Source of the DNA: Asticcacaulis solisilvae
GTDB lineage: Bacteria; Pseudomonadota; Alphaproteobacteria; Caulobacterales; Caulobacteraceae
DNA length: 64,000 nucleotides
Reading direction: 5' to 3'
Assembly (NCBI RefSeq): GCF_017875235.1
Contig: NZ_JAGGMI010000014.1
Location: 1 to 64,000, forward strand
A program made the position numbers and the translations under genes. The notes below the pieces were generated by a model. It was not told the origin of the DNA. It ran no database searches and was given only the letters and a program-made list of their open reading frames with translations. Below, one piece after another: positions 17,028 through 26,124 of this stretch; positions within the stretch are counted from its first letter, which is position 1; each line of letters opens with the position of its first letter.

Positions 17028-17366
17028 TCAGGATCCCACAACAATACGCATATGCTGCATCTGGCGCGACAGTATCTCTACCAGCGCGGCGTACCGCGCC
17101 GATGTCATCGACGCGGTCGCCATCTGCAGGTCCAGCCGCGAACTGCCTGTTTCCTGCCACGAAGGATCAGCTTCTATCCGCGGCGTGACAGCCTGGATGG
17201 CGCTTTCGCCCCGTGCGGACGCGGCGATCAGTTCCTGTTCGAACGACACCCGCAGGGCGCGGTAGCCGGGCGTGCTGGCATTGGCCAGGTTCTGCGCCGT
17301 CACATCGGCGCGCGCCGCCAGGCCGTCCAGGGCCTTAAGCGCCATGATTGACGTCAGATCCGACAC
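17028..17366 (-). CDS. flgB: Proximal rod protein FlgB
   Basis: 112 residues with the rod signature AQNLANASTPGYRALRVSFE near residue 24 and a C-terminal helix (RYAALVEILSRQMQHMRIVV). FlgB is the most membrane-proximal rod subunit with FliE and FlgC. It begins 14 bases after flgI and runs into flgC. Length is a little below the usual 130-140 residues. Confidence 0.93.
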   Translation of the reverse strand: MSDLTSIMALKALDGLAARADVTAQNLANASTPGYRALRVSFEQELIAASARGESAIQAVTPRIEADPSWQETGSSRLDLQMATASMTSARYAALVEILSRQMQHMRIVVGS

Positions 17367-17380
17367 CCGTATCTCCTCCT

Positions 17381-18487
17381 CTACTGAACAACCAGATCGG
17401 CGTGCAAAGCTCCGGCAGCCTTGATCGACTGCAGGATGGCAATGATGCCGCGCGTATCGACATTGGCCTGGTGCAGGGCCTGGACCAGATCACCGACCGT
17501 GGTATTGGGGAAGCGCACGACCGCGTCCCTGCCTGGCGTAACCTCAATCTTCTTGCTGGCGACGACCAGCCCGTTCCAGGCGCCGTACTCGGCTATGAAC
17601 GGCTGGGTGGCGTCATTGTCCTGGCTGATCGACACCTTGATATCGCCCTGGGAAACGACAACGCTCGAAATTTGCACCGAACCGCCGGCAACGACCGTGC
17701 CGGACCGTTCGTTGACCACCACAACGGCCCGCTGGTCAGGCGTCACAGCGACGTTTTCGACCCGCGCCACGAAGCCATAGACGTCCCGGCCCGCGGTCCG
17801 CGCATCGATGACCACGGTGGCGGAGTCGGCCACGCGCGCCAGGCGCATACCCATGGCGGCATTGATGCCGTCCTTGATGCGCTCGGCCGTCATCGTGTCC
17901 GGCTCCTTCAGGATGAAGGTCAGTTCGCCGCCCGCATTAAGCAGGCTGGCGGCCGCCGGCATTTCGATCGTCGCGCCCCCCGGCAGCACGCCGGAGGTCG
18001 GATAGTTCTTCTGCTGACGGTTCTGCTGGGCGTCGAAGCGGTAGCCACCCACGACCAGCGGTCCCTGGGCCAGGGCATATGTACGCTGGTCCGGTCCCAT
18101 CAGGGGCGTCATCAGCAGGGTTCCGCCGACAAGGCTACGGGCATCGCCAATCGAGGAAACGGCAATATCGACCTTGTCGCCCAGATGCGCCGACGGCGGC
18201 AGCACGGCAGTGACCATGACGGCCGCCACGTTGCGGCTGTGGACATCATCGGTCGATACGTTCGCGCCGAAACGGCTGAGCACATTGGTCAGGGCCTGGC
18301 GCGTGACCTTGCTGCCGGGGGAATCGCCCGAGCCGGAGAGCCCGGTCACAATGCCGTATCCGACCAGCGCGTTTTCGCGCCAACCCAGGAACCGGCCCAT
18401 ATCCTTGACGCGCACGCTTTGTGCCAGGGCCTGCATCGGCGCCAGAAACAGGCCGATCGCCAAAAGGACAGACAATATCCGCGTCAT
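17381..18487 (-). CDS. flgI: Flagellar P-ring protein FlgI
   Basis: 368 residues with a Sec signal peptide (1-22, ending ALA-QS) and the strongly conserved FlgI start VRVKDMGRFLGWRENALVGY. Further conserved blocks include GDKVDIAVSSIGDARSLVGG and the C-terminal DLVQALHQANVDTRGIIAIL. FlgI assembles in the peptidoglycan layer as a bushing around the rod. The ATG overlaps the flgH stop by four bases. Sequence and length are normal. Confidence 0.95.
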   Translation of the reverse strand: MTRILSVLLAIGLFLAPMQALAQSVRVKDMGRFLGWRENALVGYGIVTGLSGSGDSPGSKVTRQALTNVLSRFGANVSTDDVHSRNVAAVMVTAVLPPSAHLGDKVDIAVSSIGDARSLVGGTLLMTPLMGPDQRTYALAQGPLVVGGYRFDAQQNRQQKNYPTSGVLPGGATIEMPAAASLLNAGGELTFILKEPDTMTAERIKDGINAAMGMRLARVADSATVVIDARTAGRDVYGFVARVENVAVTPDQRAVVVVNERSGTVVAGGSVQISSVVVSQGDIKVSISQDNDATQPFIAEYGAWNGLVVASKKIEVTPGRDAVVRFPNTTVGDLVQALHQANVDTRGIIAILQSIKAAGALHADLVVQ

Positions 18488-19083
18488 GGCTTGCCTGCCT
18501 CGGCCAGCCGGCGCTTCTTCTCTGTCCGCTCGTCACGGGTCAGTTCGGGCTTCCCGTACACGATCCTGGCGTCGGCCAGAGAGGTCGACAGGACGACGTT
18601 TGAACTGGCGATGTCGGCGCGCCGCACCCGGCCGCTCAGGAAGATGCGGACCTTGCGGCCGTTGATGTTCATCAGTTGCTCACCGGAAACATACAGGTCG
18701 CCATTCGGCAGCACGTCGTCGACCACGACGCTGATCCGCGCGACCATATGGCCGGAATGTCCGGTCTGGTCGCCGCTTCCCAGCGAGTAGCTGCCCTGCA
18801 CGCCCACCTGGTCGTTGTTGCCGTTGCCGTTCTCATACCGGCCGGACAGGCCGAGGGTGCCGTTGTTCGATTTCTTGGATGCGTCGGTGGCCTGGGACGA
18901 CTCGAAGATGAGAACCGTCAGACTGTCGCCGACCCTTTCGGCCGTGCGGTCCGAGGCCAGCGACGACCAGGCGTTCGGCCTGAACAGGTCATCGGCGGAT
19001 GCACCGCCCGCCAGGGTGAATAGTATTGCCGTCGCAGCCCACAGCCGCAACGCCCGCCCCCTCGCCTTTCCCCCCGTTGTCAT
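18484..19083 (-). CDS. flgH: Flagellar L-ring protein FlgH without lipobox
   Basis: 199 residues matching FlgH: LFRPNAWSSLASDRTAERVG, then GDSLTVLIFESSQATDASKK and the closing ASSNVVLSTSLADARIVYGK. FlgH forms the outer-membrane ring and is normally a lipoprotein with a conserved Cys at the signal cleavage site. Here the signal region (about 10-30, ATAILFTLAGGASA-DD) contains no Cys, and the whole protein has none, so lipidation is impossible from this start. Overlaps flgI and flgA by four bases. The family call is firm; the anchoring mode is the oddity. Confidence 0.92.
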   Translation of the reverse strand: MTTGGKARGRALRLWAATAILFTLAGGASADDLFRPNAWSSLASDRTAERVGDSLTVLIFESSQATDASKKSNNGTLGLSGRYENGNGNNDQVGVQGSYSLGSGDQTGHSGHMVARISVVVDDVLPNGDLYVSGEQLMNINGRKVRIFLSGRVRRADIASSNVVLSTSLADARIVYGKPELTRDERTEKKRRLAEAGKP

Positions 19084-19499
19084 CTGGCCTCCCCAGAATA
19101 AAGCACACTCATCACCTTGCCGTCAGCCGCCCGGACGAACAGTTTCCGGCCCGGATTGGCGGGCTGCAGCGCCTCGACTTCACGCTGGACCAGCACAGGC
19201 CCGGCCTGAACCGTCACATACAATTTCTGCCCCGGGCTGATACTGGCCATCAGCGGCACCGGAACTTCGGCGACGATGTCCCCCGGCGCCAGGTCGCGGA
19301 TCAAACGGGCGGCCCGCATATTGGCGTCATACCGCACCGCCGCTTCAGGCGGATTTCCGCCACAGTCCGCGGCGGCGAAATCCGCCGCAGAGGGCACCGC
19401 GCCGGCGCTGAGCGGGCGCACAGCCATTACGCAGCGTTCCGATGCCCGGCTCTCGAACGCTACGAACGCCAACGCAAGAAACAACCCCTTCACCAACAT
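19080..19499 (-). CDS. flgA: P-ring assembly chaperone FlgA (short)
   Basis: 139 residues: a signal peptide (1-19), then a SAF-like domain with AARLIRDLAPGDIVAEVPVP and a C-terminal beta domain (SPGQKLYVTVQAGPVLVQRE). FlgA is a periplasmic chaperone for FlgI polymerisation. Enterobacterial FlgA is about 220 residues, so this is a compact version seen in various alphaproteobacteria. It sits between flgG and flgH, consistent with its role. Confidence 0.82.
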   Translation of the reverse strand: MLVKGLFLALAFVAFESRASERCVMAVRPLSAGAVPSAADFAAADCGGNPPEAAVRYDANMRAARLIRDLAPGDIVAEVPVPLMASISPGQKLYVTVQAGPVLVQREVEALQPANPGRKLFVRAADGKVMSVLYSGEAR

Positions 19500-19505
19500 C
19501 GATCT

Positions 19506-20282
19506 TTATCTCTTAAGATCGTTGGCGATGGACATAAGCTGGTCGCCGGCCTGGACGATCTGGGCATTGGCGGAATAGGTCCGCTGCATCAGCATCAGCG
19601 ACACCATCTCCTTGGCCAGGTCGACATTGGAGGTTTCGACATAGCCCTGCGCCAGGACACCCGCCCCTTCCACGCCTGGCGCTGAGCGGATCAGTTCCGC
19701 ATCTTCTGCCGGCTGGAAGGCACCGCCTGTGATGGCTTTAAGGCTGGCCGGGTCCATGTCCTGAACCAGTTCGATCCGGCCGATTTCCAGCGGTTCCACT
19801 CCGCCTTCAACTGTCGCGGTCACACGGCCATCCATGCCGATCGCCAAACCCCTGGCGTCACGCGGCACCGAAATCATCGCCTGAAGAGGCATACCGTTAC
19901 TGGCAGCAAGGAAACCGTCGTTATTGACCTTCAAAGTCCCGCCCCGCCATAGCAGGGTCTGCCCGGCCGGCCCCATCAATTCGATAAAACCACTTCCATC
20001 GATGGCAAGGTCCAGTTGCGAACCCGTCTGACTGAGCGTGCCCTGAGCGAAATCCACCGTCGATCCGGTCAACCTGACGCCCTGGAACACCGGCTGGCCG
20101 CGATCCAGAGACGTGCCGGAACCAGCATCCTGCACACCTTGCCCTGCCATTAACTGGGAAAACTGCGCCCGGCTTTGTTTGAAGGCAGGCGTGTTCATAT
20201 TGGCAATATTATTGGCAACGATTTCCAGCGCACGCTGCTGGCTATCGAGTCCCGTGGCCCCGATATGGAAAACCCCGTTCAT
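19506..20282 (-). CDS. flgG: Distal rod protein FlgG
   Basis: 258 residues, normal for FlgG. The N-terminal rod motif is LEIVANNIANMNTPAFKQSR, and the C-terminus has YVETSNVDLAKEMVSLMLMQ followed by RTYSANAQIVQAGDQLMSIA. FlgG builds the distal rod that crosses the P and L rings. It begins nine bases after flgF. Confidence 0.94.
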   Translation of the reverse strand: MNGVFHIGATGLDSQQRALEIVANNIANMNTPAFKQSRAQFSQLMAGQGVQDAGSGTSLDRGQPVFQGVRLTGSTVDFAQGTLSQTGSQLDLAIDGSGFIELMGPAGQTLLWRGGTLKVNNDGFLAASNGMPLQAMISVPRDARGLAIGMDGRVTATVEGGVEPLEIGRIELVQDMDPASLKAITGGAFQPAEDAELIRSAPGVEGAGVLAQGYVETSNVDLAKEMVSLMLMQRTYSANAQIVQAGDQLMSIANDLKR

Positions 20283-20291
20283 ACTCCCCCC

Positions 20292-21026
20292 TTACGTCTG
20301 ACCGAACGTCGTAATCGCGCGGCCCATCAATTCATCATAAACCATCATCAGCCGTTGGCCTGACTGCGCCTCGCGCAGGGCGGCCATGACCGTTATCATT
20401 TCCGTGCCCAGGGAAACGTTGGACGTTTCAAGCGATCCCTGGACAACGGACGCATTTTCCAGCACCGAAACCAGCGCCTCCGGTGCGCTGTACAGCCCAT
20501 TTTCCGCGTAGGTCAGGGCCGCGGCATCGGCGATATCGACAATGCCGATTCTGCCGACAGCCTCACCTGCCTGCAGTACTGTGCCGTCGGTCAATACGGT
20601 ATAGTCGCCGGGCTTGAGGACAAGGTCGCCGCCACCACTCTGCTGCAGCGCCGCACCTTCGGCACTCACCAGCCGCCCCTCCGTATCGCGCTGAAACTGG
20701 CCGTGGCGGGTGTAAAGTACCGTGCCACCCTCCGTGCGGACGGTGAAGAAACCCGCGCCGGAAATCGCCATATTGTCTGGATTATCCGTAACTTGCTGCT
20801 GTCCGGGCGTGGAATCTATAGCCACTTGGGCAGCGATCTGCGCGGCCTGCAAGGCGCTGCCGTCGCTCTTTGCGAGACCGGCATCGGGCACACCCAGCAC
20901 CGCCTCAAAACTGACGGCGCGCTTGTAACCCGGTGTCGTTACATTTGAAATATTTTGGCCAGCAACTTCTAAGTGTCTTTCGACACGCGACAAAATGCTA
21001 CCAACACTGCTGACGAAGTCCCCCAT
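20292..21026 (-). CDS. flgF: Proximal rod protein FlgF
   Basis: 244 residues. The rod motif EVAGQNISNVTTPGYKRAVS lies near residue 20, a beta-rich centre follows, and the C-terminal helix is SLGTEMITVMAALREAQSGQ. It is the first gene of the long minus-strand flagellar run. No strong Shine-Dalgarno site is seen before its ATG. A candidate promoter lies about 50 bases upstream. Confidence 0.92.
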   Translation of the reverse strand: MGDFVSSVGSILSRVERHLEVAGQNISNVTTPGYKRAVSFEAVLGVPDAGLAKSDGSALQAAQIAAQVAIDSTPGQQQVTDNPDNMAISGAGFFTVRTEGGTVLYTRHGQFQRDTEGRLVSAEGAALQQSGGGDLVLKPGDYTVLTDGTVLQAGEAVGRIGIVDIADAAALTYAENGLYSAPEALVSVLENASVVQGSLETSNVSLGTEMITVMAALREAQSGQRLMMVYDELMGRAITTFGQT

Positions 21027-21077
21027 ACAGTGATTATTCGCATTTATTCGCCGCGGGGCAAGCCCCCTGACGAAAAT

Positions 21078-21105
21078 TTCATAAATTTTTCGGCAGCCCC
21101 GTCAA
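21078..21105 (-). promoter_or_regulatory. Possible sigma-70-type promoter of the flgF operon
   Basis: On the minus strand TTGACG (21105-21100) and TATGAA (21083-21078) are spaced by 16 bases, placing a start near 21071, about 45 bases before flgF. A GGGGC-AA-GCCCC hairpin (21055-21066) lies in the presumed leader. No correctly spaced sigma-54 element was found. Confidence 0.35.
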
Positions 21106-21190
21106 AAGGGCGAGTTGTGCCACTGCCCCGTGATTGCCGACAAAGCTTGCCGCCTTGCCCCGACCTTCCCGTTCTCTCGGGTTTATATGA

Positions 21191-23860
21191 TCATGGTTCC
21201 AGCGTGTGTGTCGACATCACGGTCAGCAACGCCCTGCTCCCCGCTGCCGGTGCCAATCCTTTGCGGGTTGAGGGCTGGCCGCCGCCCAGCCAGAGCTCGA
21301 CCTTGCCGGCCTTGACCGAGCGCGAGCCGTCGGCGTTGACGGTGGAAAGCGCGCGGCTGTCGAGCGTGAAGGTGACGGTCTTCGTCTCGCCGGCCTTAAG
21401 GTGAATGCGGTCAAAGCGCGCCAGGGCACGAAGGGGCGCCGTCTTCAGGCCAGGTCGGCTGACATAGAGCTGCACGACCTCATCACCGTCCATGGTGCCG
21501 GTGTTGGTGACGTCGGCGGACACCGTCACCTGGCCGTCACCGGACACGGTCTTAGCCGACAGTTTCGCCGGAGCGTAGCGGAAGGTCGTGTAGGACAGGC
21601 CATAGCCAAACGGATACAACGCCTCGCCCTTGAAGTAGCGGTAGGTACGGCCCTTCATGGTGTAGTCGCTAAACGCCGGCAACTGATCCACCGAGCGGTA
21701 GAAGGTCATGGGCAGGCGGCCGGCCGGACTGTAGTCACCGGCGATCAGGCGCGCCACGGCCGCGCCGCCCTGCCCGCCCGGATACCAGGCTTCGATGATG
21801 GCCGGGACGTGCTTGTCCGCCCAGTTGACGCTGAGCGCCGAGCCGTTGACCAGGACCAGGACGACGGGTTTGCCGGTGGCGCTGACCTGCTCCAGTACCT
21901 TTTGCTGGACAGGCGGCAGATCGAGGCTGGTGCGGTCGCCGCCAGAGAAGCCCGGCGTTTCGACACGCATCTCCTCGCCTTCGACCCGTTGCGACAGGCC
22001 GGCCGCGAAGACGACCAGGTCGGCGTCCCTGGCGGCGGCGACGGCCTCCTGCGCGCCAGTATCCGACGGAATACTCCACAGCAGCTTTTCATCACCCTTC
22101 GCCTGGCGCTGGAAGGATTCAACGCGGATGCTGTTGCGGCTGCCGGCTTCGAGGCGAACGGCGCCTGTCGCGATGGATGGCCGCCAGTCGACGCGCCAGG
22201 CATCGACGATCAGCTTGTCATTGACCCAGATGCGATAGCCGCCGTTGGCGTCGTAACGGAAGCGATATTCACCCGTTTCCGGCGCGGTCAGGTAGCCGTC
22301 GAAGCGCACGGCGCCACTGCGCTGTTCGCCCTGCCAGGCCTGACGGATGCCGGCTTCGGTTGTCGTTTTTTGCGCCGGGCCGGTCATTTCAGCCCCCGCG
22401 AAATGGCTGGCATTCACGCCCTTTTCGGCACAATCCTTGTCGCGGCACAGGACGTCATCCGGCACGGCGGCCATGACCGGATCGATCAGGCCCGAGCCTT
22501 GTGCATAGCGGACCGTCGCCTTGGGAAAGCGGGCGCGGATCCCCGCCAGGATCGTTACGGGATGCGACGGCTCACCGTTGTAGTTGCCGACAAGCGAGTC
22601 AATGGAATCGGCATTGGGCCCGATCACCGCGATCGTGCGCGGCTCACTTTTCAACGGCAGCAGATTGTTTTCGTTCTTGAGCAGCACCATGGCGGCTTCG
22701 GCGACACGCTGCGACAGGTCGCGATTGGCCTGGGTGTCGTAATCGTCCGCCGTGATCTGCGGGAAGACCTTGGCCGGCGGATCGAACTGCCCAAGCTTGA
22801 AGCGGGCAGTGAACAGGCGCACAAGCGCCGTATCCAGCGTCTTTTCGGACAGCAAACCCTTGCGCACGGCGCTGGTCAGGTGGTCGGCCTCATTGGCATT
22901 CCCGCAGATCAGGTCGGTGCCGGCCAGATAGGCGGCGGTCACGCCTTCCTCGGGCGTCGCTTTATAATGGTGCGAGGTCTTATAGTAGATGTCGCCGACA
23001 GCATCGCAGTCCGACACTACGAAGCCTGTGAAACCCCAGTCCTTGCGCAGGTGCTTGACCAGCAGGTCCTCATTGGCGCAGGCGGGCTGGCCGTCGATGG
23101 CGTTATAGGCGCACATGATAGAGACGGCCTTGCCTTCGGTGATCGTCGCGCGAAAGGCGGGAAGGTAGGTGTCTTCGAGATCGTAACGCGACGGATTAAT
23201 ATTGTCGCGATGACGGCCCGCTTCGGGACCTGAGTGCACAGCGTAGTGCTTGGGCGTCGCGACGGTGCGGTAATAGACGGGGTCTTCGCCCTGCAAACCC
23301 TTGACGAAGGCGACGCCGATCCGTGCCGTCAGGTAGGGATCCTCGCCGAAGGTTTCCTGCCCCCGCCCCCAGCGCGGATCGCGGAAGATGTTGATATTGG
23401 GCGACCATACGGTCAGGCCGCGGAACCAGTCGGAGCCGCCGAAGCGGTGACGGCTTTCGACGTGCTTGGCGCGGAACTCGGTGCTGATTGTGTCGGCGAC
23501 CGTGCGGATCAGCGGCTCGTCAAAAGTGGCCGCCAAGCCTACGGCCTGTGGGAAGACGGTCGCGTAGCCGGCGCCCGCCACGCCGTGCAGTCCTTCGTTC
23601 CACCAGTTGTATTCGCGGATATTGAGGCGCGGGATCGCTGGCGCGTCATTGATAAGCTGGGCCGTCTTTTCCTCTAGCGTCATGCGCGAAACGAGGTCGG
23701 CGGCGCGGTCCTCAGGCGATTTGGTGGCGTCCTGATAGGACGGCGCTTCCAGCGGGTTCTGCGCGTACGCCTGTACCGGGCCCAGGGAGATCAGCGCGGC
23801 CAGGACAGCAACCGTCAGATTGCGGTTGCGGCGGATAGAATTCGTGTCGGGATTTTTCAT
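21191..23860 (-). CDS. GH3 beta-xylosidase/beta-glucosidase with PA14 insert
   Basis: 889 residues with a Sec signal peptide (about 15-34). The GH3 N-terminal barrel includes WGRGQETFGEDPYLTARIGV and the nucleophile motif VVSDCDAVGD (Asp284). The C-terminal alpha/beta sandwich follows, interrupted at about 455-600 by a PA14-like domain (FDGYLTAPETGEYRFRYDAN), and a fibronectin-type domain closes the protein. This architecture is common in GH3 enzymes acting on xylo-, arabino- or gluco-oligosaccharides in the periplasm. The ATG at 23860 has GAGGA upstream; the longer frame to 24019 runs into the preceding gene. It lies 11 bases after a GH51 gene, so the two are co-transcribed. Exact substrate is uncertain. 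Confidence 0.9.
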   Translation of the reverse strand: MKNPDTNSIRRNRNLTVAVLAALISLGPVQAYAQNPLEAPSYQDATKSPEDRAADLVSRMTLEEKTAQLINDAPAIPRLNIREYNWWNEGLHGVAGAGYATVFPQAVGLAATFDEPLIRTVADTISTEFRAKHVESRHRFGGSDWFRGLTVWSPNINIFRDPRWGRGQETFGEDPYLTARIGVAFVKGLQGEDPVYYRTVATPKHYAVHSGPEAGRHRDNINPSRYDLEDTYLPAFRATITEGKAVSIMCAYNAIDGQPACANEDLLVKHLRKDWGFTGFVVSDCDAVGDIYYKTSHHYKATPEEGVTAAYLAGTDLICGNANEADHLTSAVRKGLLSEKTLDTALVRLFTARFKLGQFDPPAKVFPQITADDYDTQANRDLSQRVAEAAMVLLKNENNLLPLKSEPRTIAVIGPNADSIDSLVGNYNGEPSHPVTILAGIRARFPKATVRYAQGSGLIDPVMAAVPDDVLCRDKDCAEKGVNASHFAGAEMTGPAQKTTTEAGIRQAWQGEQRSGAVRFDGYLTAPETGEYRFRYDANGGYRIWVNDKLIVDAWRVDWRPSIATGAVRLEAGSRNSIRVESFQRQAKGDEKLLWSIPSDTGAQEAVAAARDADLVVFAAGLSQRVEGEEMRVETPGFSGGDRTSLDLPPVQQKVLEQVSATGKPVVLVLVNGSALSVNWADKHVPAIIEAWYPGGQGGAAVARLIAGDYSPAGRLPMTFYRSVDQLPAFSDYTMKGRTYRYFKGEALYPFGYGLSYTTFRYAPAKLSAKTVSGDGQVTVSADVTNTGTMDGDEVVQLYVSRPGLKTAPLRALARFDRIHLKAGETKTVTFTLDSRALSTVNADGSRSVKAGKVELWLGGGQPSTRKGLAPAAGSRALLTVMSTHTLEP

Positions 23861-23871
23861 GGTGTCCTCAC

Positions 23872-25950
23872 TCAGACGCGGGCAAATTCGTAAAGCGCAA
23901 TACTGATCGGCGCGACTTTCAGCGCGGAGCCGGTTGTAAACCGGCCTTCGGCGATCGTGACTTCCGGCGGCTTGCCGACGACGTTTGCCGCTTCCAGGTG
24001 CGCTCCGGTCAGCTTCCATGTCCGGCCGGACTTTGCTGCCGCAAAGCCCTCCAGGTTCAGTTGCAGGCTCTGTGCCTGGTCGGTGGCGTTGACGACAGCG
24101 ACGATCAGCGCCTTGCGATCCGCCGTCAGCGCGGCGGAGACATCGAGCGGATAGGTGGCGCTTCCGGCATTGACGCGAGGTTGATCCCCGCCCGCAGGGA
24201 ATTCGGGCTTCGGTACGGGGGCATTGCCCGTGACCTCGACTGGGATCGTGCCGAAATGCTGGTTGTACATCTGGTACATGCGGCCGGTAGCGCTGATGAC
24301 CGACCGTGTCCGGTCATGATCGATCCAGCCCGTCGCCATGGTATAGCCGGCCATGTCGATGAAATCGGTGTGGCGGAAGAATTCGTGCAGGCACATGCCG
24401 AGCGCCAGACAGGTCTTCAGCGTCTGGCGGAAGCTGTAGGCATATTCGTCGAAGAAGACCTTGACCTTGCCGTCGTTGAGCGACGGATGGCGGCGCTTAT
24501 ACTCTTCCCAGCATTCGACCATGGTCAGGACACGGTTGGCCGGCTGACGCGCCCATTCGACCAGCGGGCGCTGGACGTCGAACAGCTTGCCGGTCGCCAT
24601 GTCGAACTTCTTGTTTTCCGGCGGATAGGCGTGCGTGGCCAGGGCGTCGAACCGGCCCCAGGCATGCGTCATCATGCCGTTGGCCCAGTCACGTTCGGAA
24701 CCGAATTCCACATTGGGCTGACCGGCGACAAAGATCCCCTGCCCCGTCGTCATTTCGTCGACGAAACCACCTGGCGCGATGATGTAGATCGATGGATCGA
24801 CCTTGCGCATGGCGTCGGCGAACATGTTGTGCTTGATGACATACTGCTTGAGCGGGATGTGCCCCATCTGCCAGTTGCCGTACATCTCATTGCCGATGTT
24901 CCAGTATTTGACCTTATAGGGCTCGGGATGGCCGTTGGCGGCGCGCCTGCCGCCCCATTCCGTGTCGGTGCCGCCGTTGACGTATTCGACTTGCTCGGCG
25001 CCTGACCGCGGACCATCAAAGCCGGTACTGATGGCCCAGGACGGTTCGGCATTGATCAGTTGGCACATTTGCAGAAGCTCATCGACACCAACATCATTGG
25101 GCTGGGCGAAGCTCCACACCGGGTCGAAGACCGGTGGCCGCTTGTCCGGATCGCCGATCGTGTCCTTCCAGTCGTAGGACGAAATGAAGTTTCCACCAGG
25201 GACACGCAGGATTTTGCAGTCCACTTCGCGCATCAGGGCGATCGTGTCCGCGCGGAAGCCCCTGACGTTGTCAGCGGGCATCAACGACACGGCGCCGATC
25301 CGGAAGCTGCCCGTGCCGGTGCCGGTGATTTCCAGGCGCGCTTCCTTGGTTTCGGCCTTTGCCGAAAAGCGCAGAGGCGCCTTGCTCCAGGATTGCGTCG
25401 CGGCGATCTTGACGGTCTGGCGGTCGCCTGGCGCGCTGCCCCAGATCAGGGTGGCGGAAATATCAGCGCCGGCATCCGCGGCAATCACGATCCGGCCGAC
25501 ATAGTCCTTTATCAGCAGCGACAGCCCCGACTGGGCGATGCCGCGCGGCTCAGGCCCGGCAAGCTCAATCTTCGGGGAGTGGTTCCCGACCCACGGCGCG
25601 GCGCGATCCATGACAACGCCCGAATCCGGACCGACCGGCACCCACTTGTTGCTGTCGCGGTTCCGCCGGCCTTCGGGCTTGGGCGCGGGTTTGGAGTCGA
25701 TCGCATGATAAAACTTGCGGTCGTCCAGTACCTCGCTCCAGAGGCTGTGATTGATCAGATCGCCAATATGCTCAAGGAAGCCGCCGTAGATGAACGGATT
25801 GATTGCAGGCCCTTCCCGGCCGGCGTTCAAGGTCGAGGATATGGTCTTCCCGGCCTGCGCGACTGCAGGGAAGCCGGCAAACACACCAGCCATGGCGGCG
25901 GCGGTTAGCGCCTGACGCCGCGATAGGGTAAGCTTGTTTTTGTTCGACAT
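23872..25950 (-). CDS. GH51 alpha-L-arabinofuranosidase, long form, Tat-exported
   Basis: 692 residues. A twin-arginine signal (LSRRQALTAAA, about 8-18) is followed by a carbohydrate-binding-like beta domain (to about 220), the GH51 barrel and a C-terminal beta sandwich. Catalytic residues are visible: acid/base Glu in WNIGNEMYGN and nucleophile Glu in VFFDEYAYSF. It should release arabinose side chains from arabinoxylan, arabinan or arabinosylated xyloglucan. The ATG at 25950 has AGAGG six bases upstream and is preferred over the TTG at 25956. It heads an operon with the GH3 gene. Confidence 0.9.
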   Translation of the reverse strand: MSNKNKLTLSRRQALTAAAMAGVFAGFPAVAQAGKTISSTLNAGREGPAINPFIYGGFLEHIGDLINHSLWSEVLDDRKFYHAIDSKPAPKPEGRRNRDSNKWVPVGPDSGVVMDRAAPWVGNHSPKIELAGPEPRGIAQSGLSLLIKDYVGRIVIAADAGADISATLIWGSAPGDRQTVKIAATQSWSKAPLRFSAKAETKEARLEITGTGTGSFRIGAVSLMPADNVRGFRADTIALMREVDCKILRVPGGNFISSYDWKDTIGDPDKRPPVFDPVWSFAQPNDVGVDELLQMCQLINAEPSWAISTGFDGPRSGAEQVEYVNGGTDTEWGGRRAANGHPEPYKVKYWNIGNEMYGNWQMGHIPLKQYVIKHNMFADAMRKVDPSIYIIAPGGFVDEMTTGQGIFVAGQPNVEFGSERDWANGMMTHAWGRFDALATHAYPPENKKFDMATGKLFDVQRPLVEWARQPANRVLTMVECWEEYKRRHPSLNDGKVKVFFDEYAYSFRQTLKTCLALGMCLHEFFRHTDFIDMAGYTMATGWIDHDRTRSVISATGRMYQMYNQHFGTIPVEVTGNAPVPKPEFPAGGDQPRVNAGSATYPLDVSAALTADRKALIVAVVNATDQAQSLQLNLEGFAAAKSGRTWKLTGAHLEAANVVGKPPEVTIAEGRFTTGSALKVAPISIALYEFARV

Positions 25951-26078
25951 GATCAACCTCTAAATTGGATAGAGACGTGCGCGCATAGCGCTGCAGACCG
26001 GCTCACAGCGAGACGCCGGAGACGATGATGGCTGAGGCCGCGCGTAACCGCGGCCGGTGGCAATTCAGAAACAACGTC

Positions 26079-26119
26079 GATGTGCGCCGTGTCAGCGGTC
26101 GACTGACACGGCGCACATC
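26079..26119 (-). terminator. Long perfect hairpin after the second GH51 gene
   Basis: Perfect 17-bp inverted repeat (26079-26095 with 26103-26119) around a 7-base loop, starting six bases past the GH51 stop. The sequence after it on the minus strand is only mildly T-rich (GTTGTTTCTG), so it may be a terminator or a transcript-stabilising hairpin. Confidence 0.6.
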
Positions 26120-26124
26120 TGCAA

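Noticed and set aside
17348-18790. Plus-strand open frame of 480 codons opposite flgI
   Set aside because: Antisense to flgI; His/Arg-rich shadow.
21110-21125. TGGCAC on the minus strand upstream of flgF as a sigma-54 promoter
   Set aside because: The following GC lies two bases too close for -24/-12 spacing, and no sigma-54 activator is in the flagellar cluster.
21401-23233. Plus-strand open frame of 610 codons opposite the GH3 gene
   Set aside because: Shadow of a clear GH3 enzyme; no domain, signal or ribosome site.
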